DNA of 64,000 nt, taken from positions 310,001-374,000 of the forward strand of contig NZ_KQ089822.1 of NCBI RefSeq assembly GCF_001037495.1. Direction: 5' to 3'. Source of the DNA: Citrobacter sp. MGH106. Its GTDB lineage: Bacteria > Pseudomonadota > Gammaproteobacteria > Enterobacterales > Enterobacteriaceae. Positions 38,965 through 53,422 of this stretch are shown in pieces (position 1 is the stretch's first letter; the number at the start of each line of letters is the position of its first letter). Under the pieces are notes generated by a model. It saw only the letters and a program-made list of their open reading frames with translations, had not been told where the DNA came from and made no database searches. The position numbers and the translations under genes are program-made.

Positions 38965-40167
38965 GTGCAAAGTGTTGATGTAGCAATTGTTGGTGGCGGC
39001 ATGGTAGGACTGGCGGTTGCCTGCGGTTTGCAGGGCAGCGGGTTACGCGTTGCTGTGTTAGAACAACATGTTCCACACCCTCTGGCGACGGATGCTCCTC
39101 CTCAGCTTCGTGTGTCGGCAATTAATGCTGCCAGCGAAAAACTGCTTACCCGTCTTGGCGTATGGTCAGACATCGTCGCCCGCCGTGCCTGTTGTTATCA
39201 CGGTATGGAAGTGTGGGATCGAGACAGTTTTGGGCGCATCGAATTTGATGACCAAAGCATGGGGTACAACCATTTGGGACACATCGTAGAAAACGCGGTG
39301 GTCCATTACGCATTGTGGCAAAAGGCACAGCAGTCGGCGGATATTACGCTTATGGCCCCGGCAGAACTGCAGCAGGTGGCATGGGGTGAGAACGATGCTT
39401 TTCTGACCCTGAAGGACGGATCGATGCTGACCGCACGCCTGGTGATTGGTGCAGACGGCGCTCACTCCTGGCTGCGTAATAAAGCAGATATCCCGCTGAC
39501 CTTCTGGGATTACCGGCATCATGCGCTGGTCGCGACTATTCGTACGCAGGAAGCACATGGTGCTGTTGCTCGCCAGGCATTCCATGGTGAGGGCATTCTG
39601 GCATTTTTACCGCTCAGTGACCCGCATCTGTGCTCTATTGTCTGGTCACTCTCGCCGCAGGAAGCTGAGCGTATGCAGCAGGCAAGCGTTGAAGAGTTTA
39701 ACCAGGCGCTGAACATTGCCTTTGATAATCGTCTGGGGTTATGCCAACTCGAAAGCGAACGTCAGACGTTCCCGTTGACGGGGCGCTATGCTCGCCAGTT
39801 TGCCGCCCATCGTCTGGCACTGGTTGGCGATGCGGCGCATACCATCCATCCGCTGGCGGGTCAGGGGGTTAATCTTGGCTTTATGGATGCCGCAGAGCTG
39901 ATTGATGAGCTTAAGCGCCTGCAACGCCAGGGGAAAGACATTGGCCAGCATCTCTACCTGCGTCGTTATGAGCGTAGCCGTAAGCACAGCGCGGCGCTGA
40001 TGCTTGCTGGTATGCAAGGTTTCCGCGAACTGTTTGCCGGAGAAAACCCGGCGAAGAAACTGCTGCGTGATATTGGTCTGAAACTGGCGGATACCCTCCC
40101 TGGCGTAAAACCACAACTCCTCCGTCAGGCAATGGGATTAAACGACCTTCCTGAGTGGCTACGTTAA
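38965..40167 (+). CDS. ubiI: Ubiquinone C5-hydroxylase UbiI (VisC)
   Basis: FAD monooxygenase of the same family as UbiH, hydroxylating C5 of the ubiquinone ring. 400 residues from a GTG start with AGGAG upstream. Motifs: VAIVGGGMVGLAVACGL, LVIGADGAHSWLR and LVGDAAHTIHPLAGQGVNLGFMD. Last gene of the ygfB-pepP-ubiH-ubiI row. Confidence 0.96.
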   Translation: MQSVDVAIVGGGMVGLAVACGLQGSGLRVAVLEQHVPHPLATDAPPQLRVSAINAASEKLLTRLGVWSDIVARRACCYHGMEVWDRDSFGRIEFDDQSMGYNHLGHIVENAVVHYALWQKAQQSADITLMAPAELQQVAWGENDAFLTLKDGSMLTARLVIGADGAHSWLRNKADIPLTFWDYRHHALVATIRTQEAHGAVARQAFHGEGILAFLPLSDPHLCSIVWSLSPQEAERMQQASVEEFNQALNIAFDNRLGLCQLESERQTFPLTGRYARQFAAHRLALVGDAAHTIHPLAGQGVNLGFMDAAELIDELKRLQRQGKDIGQHLYLRRYERSRKHSAALMLAGMQGFRELFAGENPAKKLLRDIGLKLADTLPGVKPQLLRQAMGLNDLPEWLR

Positions 40168-40512
40168 CGTCCGAAAGGACAATTTTAAGAGTTTGAGACC
40201 CGTCACACTTTCCTCTCCCGGCCTGCGCGCCGGGACACTTATCTCATTTGAAATAATCTAATTCCACACCTTTTTTCGCATTAGTTTTTTTAATATTACT
40301 ATTTTCTCATAACGCCATTTTTAACATTTTTTCCATATTTAATATGGATTGGTGCTGGTTATTTCAACATGTTCATATCAATTGCGCTGATTTAATGGCC
40401 TTTGTGTGGTTTTTTATTCTGATGCAGATCCTGTCATTTTTAGTCATAAGCTAATGTGATGGTTAATTTTGACTTATGGTTTAGCGTCTATTTCGGTGGT
40501 AAGTTCAAGGCA

Positions 40513-40528
40513 AAGAGAACGTTTGCGT
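40513..40528. promoter_or_regulatory. PurR-like operator upstream of gcvT
   Basis: AAGAGAACGTTTGCGT matches ACGCAAACGTTTNCGT at about 13 of 16 positions, with the right half perfect. PurR repression of gcvTHP is known in E. coli. It lies about 100 bases before the gcvT start. Confidence 0.6.
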
Positions 40529-40585
40529 CGCAGCCCCCGGAGCGGCTGCGGTGCTGGGTTTCGTGGCGAAGATTTCACCACGAAA
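40529..40585 (+). promoter_or_regulatory. Two hairpins in the gcvT leader
   Basis: CGCAGCC/GGCTGCG (40529-40550) and TTTCGTGG/CCACGAAA (40559-40585) are perfect 7- and 8-base stems in the presumed 5' untranslated region, ending 34 bases before the gcvT ATG. No T-run follows. They do not resemble the glycine riboswitch pattern I know. Confidence 0.5.
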
Positions 40586-40619
40586 GAGTTGGTAGCCCCG
40601 CTTATTCAACGAGGAAAAG

Positions 40620-41714
40620 ATGGCTCAACAGACTCCTTTGTACGAACAACACACGCTATGTGGCGCGCGCATGGTTGATTTCCATGGCTGGATGATGCCC
40701 CTGCATTATGGTTCTCAGCTCGATGAGCACCATGCTGTCCGCACCGATGCTGGTATGTTTGATGTTTCGCATATGACCATCGTCGATCTGCGCGGAAGCC
40801 GCACCCGGGAGTTCTTGCGCTATCTACTGGCAAACGACGTCGCGAAATTGACGAAAACCGGCAAAGCCCTTTATTCCGGTATGCTTAACGCTTCGGGTGG
40901 CGTGATAGATGACCTGATCGTCTACTACTTCACTGAAGACTTCTTCCGCCTCGTTGTAAACTCCGCCACCCGCGAAAAAGACCTCTCCTGGATTACCCAA
41001 CACGCTGAACCTTATGCCATCGACATTACCGTTCGTGACGACCTGTCGATGATTGCGGTGCAAGGGCCAAATGCGCAGGCAAAAGCAGCCACGCTGTTTA
41101 ATGAAGAACAACGTCATGCGGTAGAGGGCATGAAGCCTTTCTTCGGTGTGCAGACTGGTGACTTGTTTATCGCGACCACTGGTTATACCGGCGAAGCGGG
41201 ATATGAAATTGCCATGCCGAATGAAAAAGCGGCGGATTTCTGGCGCGCGCTGGTGGAAGCCGGTGTTAAGCCTTGCGGGCTGGGGGCACGTGATACGCTG
41301 CGCCTGGAAGCAGGTATGAACCTGTACAGCCAGGAAATGGATGAGAGTGTTTCTCCGTTGGCGGCCAACATGGGCTGGACTATTGCGTGGGAGCCTGCTG
41401 ACCGTGACTTTATTGGCCGCGAAGCGCTGGAAATGCAACGTGAAAAAGGCCATGAACAGTTGGTTGGCCTGGTGATGACGGAGAAAGGTGTACTGCGTAA
41501 TGAACTGCCAGTGCGTTTCACTGATGCTCAGGGCAACCTGCAGGAAGGAGTTATCACCAGCGGTACATTCTCTCCAACGCTGGGCTACAGCATCGCGCTG
41601 GCGCGCGTTCCAGCAGGTATCGGCGAGACAGCGATAGTGCAGATCCGCAACCGTGAAATGCCGGTAAAAGTGACTAAACCTATTTTTGTGCGTAACGGCA
41701 AAGCCGTCGCGTGA
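40620..41714 (+). CDS. gcvT: Glycine cleavage system T protein (aminomethyltransferase)
   Basis: Moves the methylene carbon of glycine from lipoyl-GcvH onto tetrahydrofolate, releasing ammonia. 364 residues, as in K-12. Visible segments are [21 protein letters not shown] at the N-terminus, the folate-site [13 protein letters not shown] and the conserved [20 protein letters not shown]. First gene of gcvT-gcvH-gcvP. Confidence 0.97.
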   Translation: MAQQTPLYEQHTLCGARMVDFHGWMMPLHYGSQLDEHHAVRTDAGMFDVSHMTIVDLRGSRTREFLRYLLANDVAKLTKTGKALYSGMLNASGGVIDDLIVYYFTEDFFRLVVNSATREKDLSWITQHAEPYAIDITVRDDLSMIAVQGPNAQAKAATLFNEEQRHAVEGMKPFFGVQTGDLFIATTGYTGEAGYEIAMPNEKAADFWRALVEAGVKPCGLGARDTLRLEAGMNLYSQEMDESVSPLAANMGWTIAWEPADRDFIGREALEMQREKGHEQLVGLVMTEKGVLRNELPVRFTDAQGNLQEGVITSGTFSPTLGYSIALARVPAGIGETAIVQIRNREMPVKVTKPIFVRNGKAVA

Positions 41715-41738
41715 TTCATCCTTTTTGGAGATTGATTG

Positions 41739-42128
41739 ATGAGCAACGTACCAGCAGAACTGAAATACAGTAAAGAACACGAATGGCTGCGCAAAGAAGC
41801 TGATGGCTCTTACACCGTTGGTATCACCGAACACGCTCAGGAGCTGTTGGGCGATATGGTTTTTGTTGATCTGCCAGAAGTTGGCGCGACTGTCAGCGCA
41901 GGCGATGACTGCGCTGTTGCAGAATCCGTAAAAGCGGCTTCCGACATTTATGCGCCGGTGGGCGGTGAAATTGTTGCGGTTAACGACGCGCTCAGTGATT
42001 CCCCGGAACTGGTGAACAGCGAGCCATATACCGGTGGCTGGATCTTTAAGATCAAGGCCAGCGATGAAAGCGAAATAGAGTCGCTGCTGGATGCGACTGC
42101 ATATGAAGCACTGTTAGAAGACGAGTAA
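41739..42128 (+). CDS. gcvH: Glycine cleavage system H protein
   Basis: Small lipoyl carrier of 129 residues that shuttles the aminomethyl group between GcvP, GcvT and Lpd. The lipoylated lysine lies in [20 protein letters not shown]. The start ATG is preceded by TTTTTGGAG. It lies 24 bases after gcvT. Confidence 0.97.
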   Translation: MSNVPAELKYSKEHEWLRKEADGSYTVGITEHAQELLGDMVFVDLPEVGATVSAGDDCAVAESVKAASDIYAPVGGEIVAVNDALSDSPELVNSEPYTGGWIFKIKASDESEIESLLDATAYEALLEDE

Positions 42129-42245
42129 ATACGCTTCATTCTTCACGTTGCAGGAAGCCGTTGTGTCCTGCAACGAGAATTATTTCGTGTATTCAGGTAA
42201 GTAGATACACCTACGATTCACTGCACGTTTCAGGAACCATCGCCC

Positions 42246-45119
42246 ATGACACAGACGTTAAGCCAGCTTGAAAACAGCGGCGCTTTCATTGAACGCCACA
42301 TCGGACCGGACGCCGCGCAGCAGCAAGAGATGCTGAATGCGGTTGGCGCCGAGTCGTTAAACGCGCTGATCGGCCAGATTGTGCCGAAAGACATTCAGCT
42401 TGCAACCCCGCCGCAGGTGGGCGAGGCGGCGACCGAATACGCTGCGCTGGCTGAATTAAAAGCCATTGCCGGACGTAACAAGCGCTTCACGTCATACATT
42501 GGCATGGGCTATACCGCCGTGCAATTGCCGCCAGTTATTCTGCGCAACATGCTGGAAAACCCAGGCTGGTACACCGCCTATACGCCGTACCAACCAGAAG
42601 TTTCCCAGGGTCGTCTGGAAGCGCTGCTGAACTTCCAGCAGGTCACGCTGGATCTGACCGGTCTGGATATGGCTTCCGCTTCTCTGCTGGATGAAGCCAC
42701 TGCCGCAGCGGAAGCTATGGCGATGGCAAAACGCGTCAGCAAACTAAAAAATGCCAACCGTTTCTTTGTCGCTTCTGATGTTCATCCGCAAACGCTGGAT
42801 GTGGTTCGCACCCGTGCGGAAACCTTTGGCTTTGATGTCATTGTTGATGATGCGGCAAAAGCGCTGGATCATCAGGATGTGTTTGGCGTTCTGTTACAAC
42901 AGGTTGGTACCACCGGTGAAGTTCACGACTACAGCAAACTGATTGCTGAACTGAAATCCCGTAAAGTCGTGGTCAGCGTTGCGGCTGATTTTATGGCGTT
43001 AGTGCTGCTGACTGCTCCGGGCAAACAGGGCGCCGACATTGTGTTTGGCTCTGCACAGCGCTTTGGCGTACCGATGGGCTATGGCGGCCCGCATGCGGCA
43101 TTCTTTGCGGCAAAAGACGAATACAAACGCTCCATGCCAGGCCGTATTATCGGCGTATCGAAAGATGCAGCGGGTAACACTGCTCTGCGTATGGCGATGC
43201 AGACTCGCGAACAACATATCCGCCGTGAGAAAGCGAACTCCAACATTTGTACCTCGCAGGTTCTGCTGGCAAACATCGCCAGCCTGTATGCCGTTTATCA
43301 TGGCCCGGTTGGACTGAAACGCATTGCGAATCGTATCCATCGCCTGACCGATATTCTGGCGGCAGGTCTGCAACAGAAAGGGCTGAAGTTGCGTCACGCA
43401 CACTACTTCGACACCCTGTGCGTAGAAGTAACCGACAAAGCTGCCGTACTGGCGCGCGCTGAAGCGGCAGAAATCAACCTGCGCAGTGATATTCATAACG
43501 CGGTAGGTATTACGCTCGACGAAACCACCACCCGTGAAAATGTCGTGCAGTTGTTCAGTGTCCTGCTGGGCGACAGCCACGGTCTGAACATTGATGCTCT
43601 GGATAAAGACGTGGCCCTCGACAGCCGTTCTATTCAGGACAGCATGCTGCGCGATGATGCGATCCTGAGCCATCCGGTATTTAATCGCTACCATAGCGAA
43701 ACCGAGATGATGCGCTATATGCATTCGCTGGAGCGTAAAGATCTGGCGCTGAACCAGGCGATGATCCCGCTGGGTTCCTGTACCATGAAATTGAACGCTG
43801 CCGCCGAGATGATCCCAATTACCTGGCCAGAATTCGCTGAACTGCATCCGTTCTGCCCCCCGGAACAGGCGGAAGGCTACCAGCAAATGATTGGTCAGCT
43901 GTCCGACTGGCTGGTAAAACTGACCGGTTATGATGCCGTTTGTATGCAGCCGAACTCCGGTGCACAGGGCGAATATGCGGGCCTGCTGGCTATTCGTCAT
44001 TATCACGAAAGTCGTAACGAAGGGCATCGTGATATCTGTCTAATCCCGGCCTCTGCTCACGGTACTAACCCTGCTTCCGCGCAGATGGCGGGTATGCAGG
44101 TGGTAGTAGTGGCTTGTGATAAAAACGGCAACATCGATCTGGCTGATCTGCGTGCCAAAGCTGAGCAGGCGGGCGAAAACCTCTCCTGCATTATGGTGAC
44201 CTATCCGTCCACTCACGGCGTCTATGAAGAAACCATCCGTGAAGTGTGTGAGATTGTGCATCAGTATGGCGGTCAGGTTTACCTGGATGGCGCGAACATG
44301 AACGCCCAGGTCGGTATCACCTCGCCGGGCTTTATCGGCGCGGATGTATCGCACCTTAACCTGCATAAAACCTTCTGCATTCCGCACGGCGGCGGTGGTC
44401 CGGGTATGGGACCAATTGGTGTTAAATCGCACCTCGCACCGTTTGTACCGGGGCACAGTGTTGTACAGATTGAAGGTATGCTCACCCGTCAGGGCGCAGT
44501 TTCTGCTGCACCGTTCGGCAGCGCATCTATTCTGCCAATCAGTTGGATGTATATCCGCATGATGGGGGCAGAAGGTCTGAAACAGGCGAGCCAGGTGGCG
44601 ATTCTGAATGCCAACTACATTGCCAGCCGTCTGAAAGATGCCTATCCGGTACTGTATACCGGTCGCGATGGCCGTGTGGCGCACGAGTGTATTCTCGACA
44701 TTCGCCCACTGAAAGAAGAAACCGGCATCAGTGAACTGGATATTGCTAAGCGCCTGATCGACTACGGCTTCCATGCGCCGACTATGTCTTTCCCGGTGGC
44801 GGGTACGCTGATGGTGGAACCAACGGAGTCTGAAGGTAAAGTGGAACTGGATCGCTTTATTAATGCGATGCTTGCAATCCGCGCAGAGATCGATCGCGTG
44901 AAAGCAGGCGAGTGGTCACTGGAAGATAACCCGCTGGTTAACTCTCCGCACACGCAGAACGAACTGGTTGCTGAGTGGAATCACGGTTATAGCCGCGAAA
45001 TAGCGGTGTTCCCGACAGGTGTTGCGAATAAATACTGGCCGACAGTGAAGCGTCTTGATGACGTTTACGGTGACCGTAATCTGTTCTGCTCCTGCGTGCC
45101 GATGAGCGAATATCAGTAA
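42246..45119 (+). CDS. gcvP: Glycine decarboxylase (P protein)
   Basis: PLP-dependent subunit that decarboxylates glycine and passes the rest to GcvH. 957 residues, full length. The PLP lysine is in [20 protein letters not shown], and the N-terminal half has [20 protein letters not shown]. Last gene of the gcv operon; a 117-base gap after gcvH allows some independent regulation. A REP-like hairpin with T-run follows. Confidence 0.97.
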   Translation: MTQTLSQLENSGAFIERHIGPDAAQQQEMLNAVGAESLNALIGQIVPKDIQLATPPQVGEAATEYAALAELKAIAGRNKRFTSYIGMGYTAVQLPPVILRNMLENPGWYTAYTPYQPEVSQGRLEALLNFQQVTLDLTGLDMASASLLDEATAAAEAMAMAKRVSKLKNANRFFVASDVHPQTLDVVRTRAETFGFDVIVDDAAKALDHQDVFGVLLQQVGTTGEVHDYSKLIAELKSRKVVVSVAADFMALVLLTAPGKQGADIVFGSAQRFGVPMGYGGPHAAFFAAKDEYKRSMPGRIIGVSKDAAGNTALRMAMQTREQHIRREKANSNICTSQVLLANIASLYAVYHGPVGLKRIANRIHRLTDILAAGLQQKGLKLRHAHYFDTLCVEVTDKAAVLARAEAAEINLRSDIHNAVGITLDETTTRENVVQLFSVLLGDSHGLNIDALDKDVALDSRSIQDSMLRDDAILSHPVFNRYHSETEMMRYMHSLERKDLALNQAMIPLGSCTMKLNAAAEMIPITWPEFAELHPFCPPEQAEGYQQMIGQLSDWLVKLTGYDAVCMQPNSGAQGEYAGLLAIRHYHESRNEGHRDICLIPASAHGTNPASAQMAGMQVVVVACDKNGNIDLADLRAKAEQAGENLSCIMVTYPSTHGVYEETIREVCEIVHQYGGQVYLDGANMNAQVGITSPGFIGADVSHLNLHKTFCIPHGGGGPGMGPIGVKSHLAPFVPGHSVVQIEGMLTRQGAVSAAPFGSASILPISWMYIRMMGAEGLKQASQVAILNANYIASRLKDAYPVLYTGRDGRVAHECILDIRPLKEETGISELDIAKRLIDYGFHAPTMSFPVAGTLMVEPTESEGKVELDRFINAMLAIRAEIDRVKAGEWSLEDNPLVNSPHTQNELVAEWNHGYSREIAVFPTGVANKYWPTVKRLDDVYGDRNLFCSCVPMSEYQ

Positions 45120-45140
45120 TACCTGAGGTATGAACGACAG

Positions 45141-45172
45141 GCCGGGTAAGCGCATGCGCCACCCGGCTTTTT
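45141..45172 (+). terminator. gcvP terminator (REP-like)
   Basis: GCCGGGTAAGCGCATGCGCCACCCGGC followed by TTTTTT, 21 bases after the gcvP stop. Confidence 0.85.
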
Positions 45173-45191
45173 TATTTCTGGAGAATACGAA

Positions 45192-45935
45192 ATGGCAATC
45201 GCATTAGTGACAGGCGGCAGTCGCGGTATTGGGCGCGCCACTGCGCGGCAACTTGCAGAAGAGGGCTACACGGTCGCGGTTAACTTTCACCACAATATTC
45301 TTGCCGCAACAGAAGTCGTGAATAGCATTATCGCATCGGGTGGTAAGGCGTTTACCCTGCGGGCAGATATCAGTAATGAAAATCAGGTTATGGCGATGTT
45401 TGAAGCCATCGACCGCGAAGGAGAACCACTAACTGCACTGGTGAATAATGCCGGGATTTTGTTTGAACAGAGTACTGTGGAAAACTTATCCGCCGAGCGT
45501 ATTAATCGTGTACTGGCTACTAACGTCACTGGATATTTCCTCTGTTGTCGGGAGGCCGTAAAGCGGATGTCTTTAAAACATGGTGGTCAGGGTGGGGCAA
45601 TTGTTAATGTCTCTTCGGCAGCATCGCGGCTTGGCGCCCCTTTTGAGTACGTCGATTATGCTGCGTCGAAAGGGGCGGTAGATACGCTCACCACCGGTCT
45701 GGCACTTGAGGTGGCGGCACAGGGGATACGTGTGAATTGCGTGCGTCCTGGCCTTATCTACACCGAAATGCATGCCTCTGGCGGTGAGCCAGGCAGAGTT
45801 GATCGTGTGAAGTCTATGTTACCGATGCAGCGTGGCGGGCAACCGGAAGAGGTCGCTCAGGCGATCGCCTGGCTGTTAAGTGAGAAAGCATCTTATGTTA
45901 CGGGGAGTTTTCTGGAGCTGGCAGGAGGGAAGTAA
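45192..45935 (+). CDS. ygfF: SDR-family oxidoreductase YgfF
   Basis: Classical short-chain dehydrogenase of 247 residues. Cofactor motif TGGSRGIGRATA at residues 7-18, NNAG at about 86, and the catalytic Ser-Tyr-Lys in NVSSAASRLG...YVDYAASKGAVD. The substrate is not known; predicted glucose or sugar dehydrogenase in E. coli annotation. GGAG precedes the ATG. It sits just after the gcvP terminator. Confidence 0.92.
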   Translation: MAIALVTGGSRGIGRATARQLAEEGYTVAVNFHHNILAATEVVNSIIASGGKAFTLRADISNENQVMAMFEAIDREGEPLTALVNNAGILFEQSTVENLSAERINRVLATNVTGYFLCCREAVKRMSLKHGGQGGAIVNVSSAASRLGAPFEYVDYAASKGAVDTLTTGLALEVAAQGIRVNCVRPGLIYTEMHASGGEPGRVDRVKSMLPMQRGGQPEEVAQAIAWLLSEKASYVTGSFLELAGGK

Positions 45936-46342
45936 TGTGTTCATTGCCGGACGGCGTTGCGCTAATCGGAACACAGGTTCGCAACCCGTTCCGTAGATTT
46001 ATGCAACGGACTGCCGTTCTCCACAGGTGTTGAACCGGCAGTGCCATGAATTGGTTTTCCTGATAATTTGCATTTACAAGGACGCCATCCAGTATTAGCC
46101 CTCTGAGAAAATACCGAATCTGGCGACAGAGATACGGAAGTAAATAAATTCTCTTTCAGCGAAGCATATAAACTCTTAAATCGGAATTTGTATCTCAATT
46201 TTCCCGCATAATTTCCAGTACATTAAATTCGCTTGGTTTTAAATCCTCTTTGATTTATAGCGTATTAAATTCCATAAGTGATTCAAATGTATTTATTGTG
46301 AAGTTATTTCGGTGTTTTTATTTTTCATTTCAGGAAGGAATG
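45936..46342. other. AT-rich gap between ygfF and the barrel gene
   Basis: 407 bases. It starts with a partial REP (TTGCCGGACGGCGTTGCGC, 45940-45960) and becomes strongly AT-rich from about 46130. A minus-strand frame (45962-46198, non-ATG start) has no recognisable product and may be decayed sequence. It probably holds the promoter for the 46343 gene. Confidence 0.5.
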
Positions 46343-47245
46343 ATGAAGAGATTAAATTTATTATCATTAATAATATGTTTTGTATCTATGAATTCACTGG
46401 GGGCGGAAATAATGGATAAGCCATCACCCCCCAGTAAGTTGTTAGGTGCTCCTGTTAATACAGCAATTTCAGGGGGAGCGTTACTCCCGCAGGGAATGTT
46501 ACTGACAGCAGTAAACAGTTCATTCCGTGATAAGGATGATCAAATAAAAGGCAGTGGAAGCCCTGATATCTACTCACAAATATGGCTACTTAAAATTCGT
46601 TACGGTTTTACTGACAGGCTCGAAGGTGTGACTGTTGGGTCTTATATTAACAATCGACGCGACAATATGTCTCCCGAACACATAGAAGGGTTAGGCGATC
46701 AGTCAGTTGGTCTGAGTTATGCATTATTGAGCCAGCGGGCGGGGGCGCCATTTTGGCTAACAGTTGGTGGCGCGGTGTTGCTACCGACAGGACAGGATGG
46801 AGATAACCATTTACCCGGTAATGGGGCGTGGGGTGCTCGGGCATCAGTTTCTTTAACGACGTTTTTTACCCCGAATATTAAAGGTGATATGGATTTTATA
46901 TTCCAGGGTCCGTTTGAACGGGGAAATCAGGAGGTTAAACGTGGAAATGAGTTTCAATGGAATACCCAACTCCGCTATATGTGTAGCGAAATGCCGTGGG
47001 ATATTGGAGTGGAGAGTACATATAGCCATAATGATTCAGGTACCCGGGAACTCTCAACGGGCCATGTGATAAATAATCATTCAGGTACCACCGAGTGGGC
47101 TATCGGCCCCTCTTTTAATGTTGCTATTGATTCAATAAATGTATGGCTTGGTTTTGGTTCATTCTTCCCTGTAATGCAAGAAGCCAAATCGGCGACCAAA
47201 ATGGAAAATGTACGTTGGGAATTTAAAATCGGTAAAACCTGGTGA
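46343..47245 (+). CDS. Predicted outer-membrane beta-barrel of the phenol-degradation MetA type
   Basis: 300-residue protein with a signal peptide of about 20 residues (MKRLNLLSLIICFVSMNSLG). The rest alternates polar and hydrophobic residues, with GLGDQSVGLSYALL, LTVGGAVLLPTGQ, GNGAWGARASVSLTTFF and a C-terminal WEFKIGKTW, ending in an aromatic as barrels do. This pattern fits the MetA-like (Phenol_MetA_deg) family of outer-membrane transporters. Codon use is AT-rich unlike neighbours, suggesting transfer. I do not recall it in K-12. An ATG one codon earlier is possible. Confidence 0.65.
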   Translation: MKRLNLLSLIICFVSMNSLGAEIMDKPSPPSKLLGAPVNTAISGGALLPQGMLLTAVNSSFRDKDDQIKGSGSPDIYSQIWLLKIRYGFTDRLEGVTVGSYINNRRDNMSPEHIEGLGDQSVGLSYALLSQRAGAPFWLTVGGAVLLPTGQDGDNHLPGNGAWGARASVSLTTFFTPNIKGDMDFIFQGPFERGNQEVKRGNEFQWNTQLRYMCSEMPWDIGVESTYSHNDSGTRELSTGHVINNHSGTTEWAIGPSFNVAIDSINVWLGFGSFFPVMQEAKSATKMENVRWEFKIGKTW

Positions 47246-47256
47246 TCTCTTTGTTT

Positions 47257-47294
47257 ACGTACTTACCTGGCATCACGCAGGTAAGTACGTTTTA
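47257..47294. terminator. Bidirectional terminator between the barrel gene and bglA
   Basis: ACGTACTTACCTG/CAGGTAAGTACGT is a perfect 13-base stem with an 8-base loop. TTTT follows on the plus strand and AAACAAAG precedes it, so it can serve both convergent genes. Confidence 0.85.
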
Positions 47295-47304
47295 TCCTGT
47301 GTGG

Positions 47305-48744
<1,440 letters not shown>

Positions 48745-48822
48745 TCAGTCTCAAATTAATACAATCTGATTTTGAGTCTAACAAAGGAAAGATAAATGTC
48801 ACGATATAACAAAATAGCGCCA

Positions 48823-48838
48823 ATGTGATTTGTTACAT
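48823..48838. promoter_or_regulatory. Palindrome upstream of bglA
   Basis: ATGTGATTTGTTACAT is a near-palindrome 85-100 bases before bglA, just after the rpiR-type gene. It could be a CRP half-site (TGTGA) or an operator for the adjacent regulator. This is inference from position and symmetry. Confidence 0.3.
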
Positions 48839-48857
48839 CAAAAAAACAGATTGTTTT

Positions 48858-49949
<1,092 letters not shown>

Positions 49950-50109
49950 GTGTTTTGGTACGGATGTTAGCTGAAAAATAAAAACTAATTATATGATTTA
50001 TATTAATTATTTATTATCTGGTAAATATTTTAGCTAACAGGTGTTCACTGGAACCATTCTCAGTTACGCTAGAGACGCAATCACGAAAGTGTTCGTTTCT
50101 CCGGAGTAA

Positions 50110-50772
<663 letters not shown>

Positions 50773-50819
50773 TGCCGGATGGCCGCTAACGCCACATCTG
50801 GCCTACGGGATAGTAGGCC
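50773..50819. repeat. REP/BIME pair after yqfA
   Basis: TGCCGGATGGCCGCTAACGC...CATCTGGCCTACG forms a REP, followed by GGCCTACGGGATAGTAGGCC. It fills the gap between yqfA and the convergent ygfZ. Confidence 0.75.
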
Positions 50820-50850
50820 ATAAGTCTGCGTGCCAGCAGGCATTATTCTT

Positions 50851-51831
50851 TTATTCTTCCAGCGAATACGGCAGCGGTACAATATGCAATGTTTTGGCGT
50901 CGTCACGAACGCGGAACACGCTGTCGGCTTCCATGTCGTTATTCATCACAACCTGTACCAACAACTGACCATCTGCCAGTTGCACCGCAGCGAGAACGGT
51001 ACCCGTACGGCGCCAGTTTTCACCCATTTTTAGTTCCAGGTCTTCACCGGCTTCCGGCACCCGACTGGCGGCGCCTGCCAGCGACCAAAGCGCGCGTTTG
51101 TTGGCGCCGCGGAATTTCGCACGGGCGACCATCTCCTGGCCGGTATAACAGCCTTTTTTAAAGCTGATCCCACCCAGAGCCTGTAGATTAGTAGCCTGCG
51201 GAATAAACTGCCCGCTGTTGACGGAATCAATCACCGCAATTCCTGCTTCGATATCCAGCGCCAGCCACTGTTGACTGTTATTTAACTCTGCTTCGCCGCG
51301 AAGTTTCTCGACGAGCATTTCTGCCGTTGCGACATCGACGATCAGCAGGAAACGTTCGGCTGGATGTTCGAACCATAATACCGTGGATGTGCCTTCGGTA
51401 ATTACCTGTTTATCGCTGCCCGGTAGTTCATTAAAGAGGCCGGTCAGCGCTGCACGTGCCTGGAACCCAGCGACGCCCAGCAGAACGCGCTCGTCGTCAG
51501 GGGCAATCACCACTTTGGAGAAAACGGCGTATTTTTTCAGCTCAGTAAGCTGAGTGTCGCGCAGACTGCGGCGTTCAAGCCACGCAAATCCGTCACCGTG
51601 ACGGAACAAACGTAGGTTGCTCCACATTTTGCCTTTGGCATCACAATGAGCTGCCAGCACATGCTGGTGCTCGGTCAACTGGCTGACATCCGCAGTGACC
51701 TGACCCTGAATATACTTCTCACTGTCGGCACCCGTAATGGTGGCGAGAGCCCAGTCATCAAGCGTCATCAGCGTCAGAGGCAAACGAGTTGACGCACAAG
51801 GCTGGCGAGGAGGAAAAGATGTAAAAGCCAT
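50851..51831 (-). CDS. ygfZ: Folate-binding Fe-S cluster protein YgfZ
   Basis: Tetrahydrofolate-dependent protein of the COG0354 family that supports Fe-S enzyme assembly such as MiaB. 326 residues. The family signature [17 protein letters not shown] is intact with its functional Cys. The fold is shared with GcvT, encoded 10 kb away. Divergent from sdhE, whose product matures another cofactor enzyme. Confidence 0.96.
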   Translation of the reverse strand: MAFTSFPPRQPCASTRLPLTLMTLDDWALATITGADSEKYIQGQVTADVSQLTEHQHVLAAHCDAKGKMWSNLRLFRHGDGFAWLERRSLRDTQLTELKKYAVFSKVVIAPDDERVLLGVAGFQARAALTGLFNELPGSDKQVITEGTSTVLWFEHPAERFLLIVDVATAEMLVEKLRGEAELNNSQQWLALDIEAGIAVIDSVNSGQFIPQATNLQALGGISFKKGCYTGQEMVARAKFRGANKRALWSLAGAASRVPEAGEDLELKMGENWRRTGTVLAAVQLADGQLLVQVVMNNDMEADSVFRVRDDAKTLHIVPLPYSLEE

Positions 51832-52072
51832 AATAATGTCCTGATTTGCTTAACGCAGTAATAATGACTAATGGTAAAAGAGCTATAGCCCATTGCAAGC
51901 GGTTTAAACACCCTATTTGTGCCATATATTAAGCTTTGCGAAGAGACATCCAAAAATGGTGAACCCTTTAACTTAATGTGGTTTTATTTTGCGTTCGTGC
52001 TTCCGATTACGGATATTCCCGCAAAAGAGCGTGAAAAACACGTTACAATAGCCGAGTACTTCGTTTTCGTGA

Positions 52073-52742
<670 letters not shown>

Positions 52743-52787
52743 CACTGACGGTAAGGCTACAGACCTTAACCGTCAGTCAGAAGCAAC

Positions 52788-53309
52788 TCAGGACCAGTGC
52801 TCGGCCATTTCTCCGAGAATTTGTTCACACCAGGCCTGGATACGTTCATCGCTGAGATCGTACTGGTTGGTTTCATCCAACGCTAAACCAACAAACAACT
52901 GCCCATCGGCAATGACGGGTTTATCGCTGGTGAATTCATAGCCCTCTGTTGGCCAGTAGCCGACAAACTTTACGTCTTTGGTGACGAGTTTATCATGCAG
53001 CATACCCAGCGCATCCAGGAACCATTCGCCGTACCCCAGTTGATCTCCCATGCCGTAAAGCGCGACAATTTTGCCTTCCAGGTTGAGGTTATCCAACTGA
53101 TCCCAGACCGCTTCCCAGTCCTCCTGAATTTCACCGAAATCCCAGGTTGGGATACCCAAAATGAGCACGTCGTACTGCTCCATTAAGGTCGGGGAATCAT
53201 CCTTGAGGTTGTGTAATGTCACCAGCTCGGGACCAAGGATATCGCGGATTTTTTCTGCTGCCATTTCGGTGTAGCACGTGCTGGAACCGTAAAAAAGACC
53301 CATGTTCAT
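52788..53309 (-). CDS. fldB: Flavodoxin 2
   Basis: FMN electron carrier of 173 residues. The phosphate loop is [18 protein letters not shown], with the isoalloxazine-site segments [12 protein letters not shown] and [13 protein letters not shown]. fldB belongs to the SoxRS oxidative stress regulon in E. coli. It converges with cptA and diverges from xerD. Confidence 0.96.
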   Translation of the reverse strand: MNMGLFYGSSTCYTEMAAEKIRDILGPELVTLHNLKDDSPTLMEQYDVLILGIPTWDFGEIQEDWEAVWDQLDNLNLEGKIVALYGMGDQLGYGEWFLDALGMLHDKLVTKDVKFVGYWPTEGYEFTSDKPVIADGQLFVGLALDETNQYDLSDERIQAWCEQILGEMAEHWS

Positions 53310-53422
53310 TACGTAAACATCTCAATTCTGCTGTAGCGTTGCGGGTAGTGTATCAGAATCGCCGCAATCGCGGCACAATGAGGCATAATGCATCAAAAGT
53401 GAGAATGATATAAGGGGCGCGA

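Larger units (their letters stand above)
40168..40619. other. gcvT upstream region
   Basis: 452 AT-rich bases. It carries a PurR-like site and two perfect hairpins close to gcvT, listed separately. GcvA, Lrp and CRP control of gcvTHP is established in E. coli, but I cannot place those sites with confidence by eye. No gene is seen. Confidence 0.55.

Noticed and set aside
40529-40619. Glycine riboswitch ahead of gcvT
   Set aside because: The hairpins lack the tandem aptamer architecture and conserved cores, and E. coli controls gcv with GcvA/GcvR, Lrp and PurR instead.
45962-46198. 78-residue minus-strand frame between ygfF and the barrel gene
   Set aside because: Non-ATG start, no clear ribosome binding site, crosses the AT-rich boundary. 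I recognise no family. It may be decayed DNA but cannot be supported as a gene.
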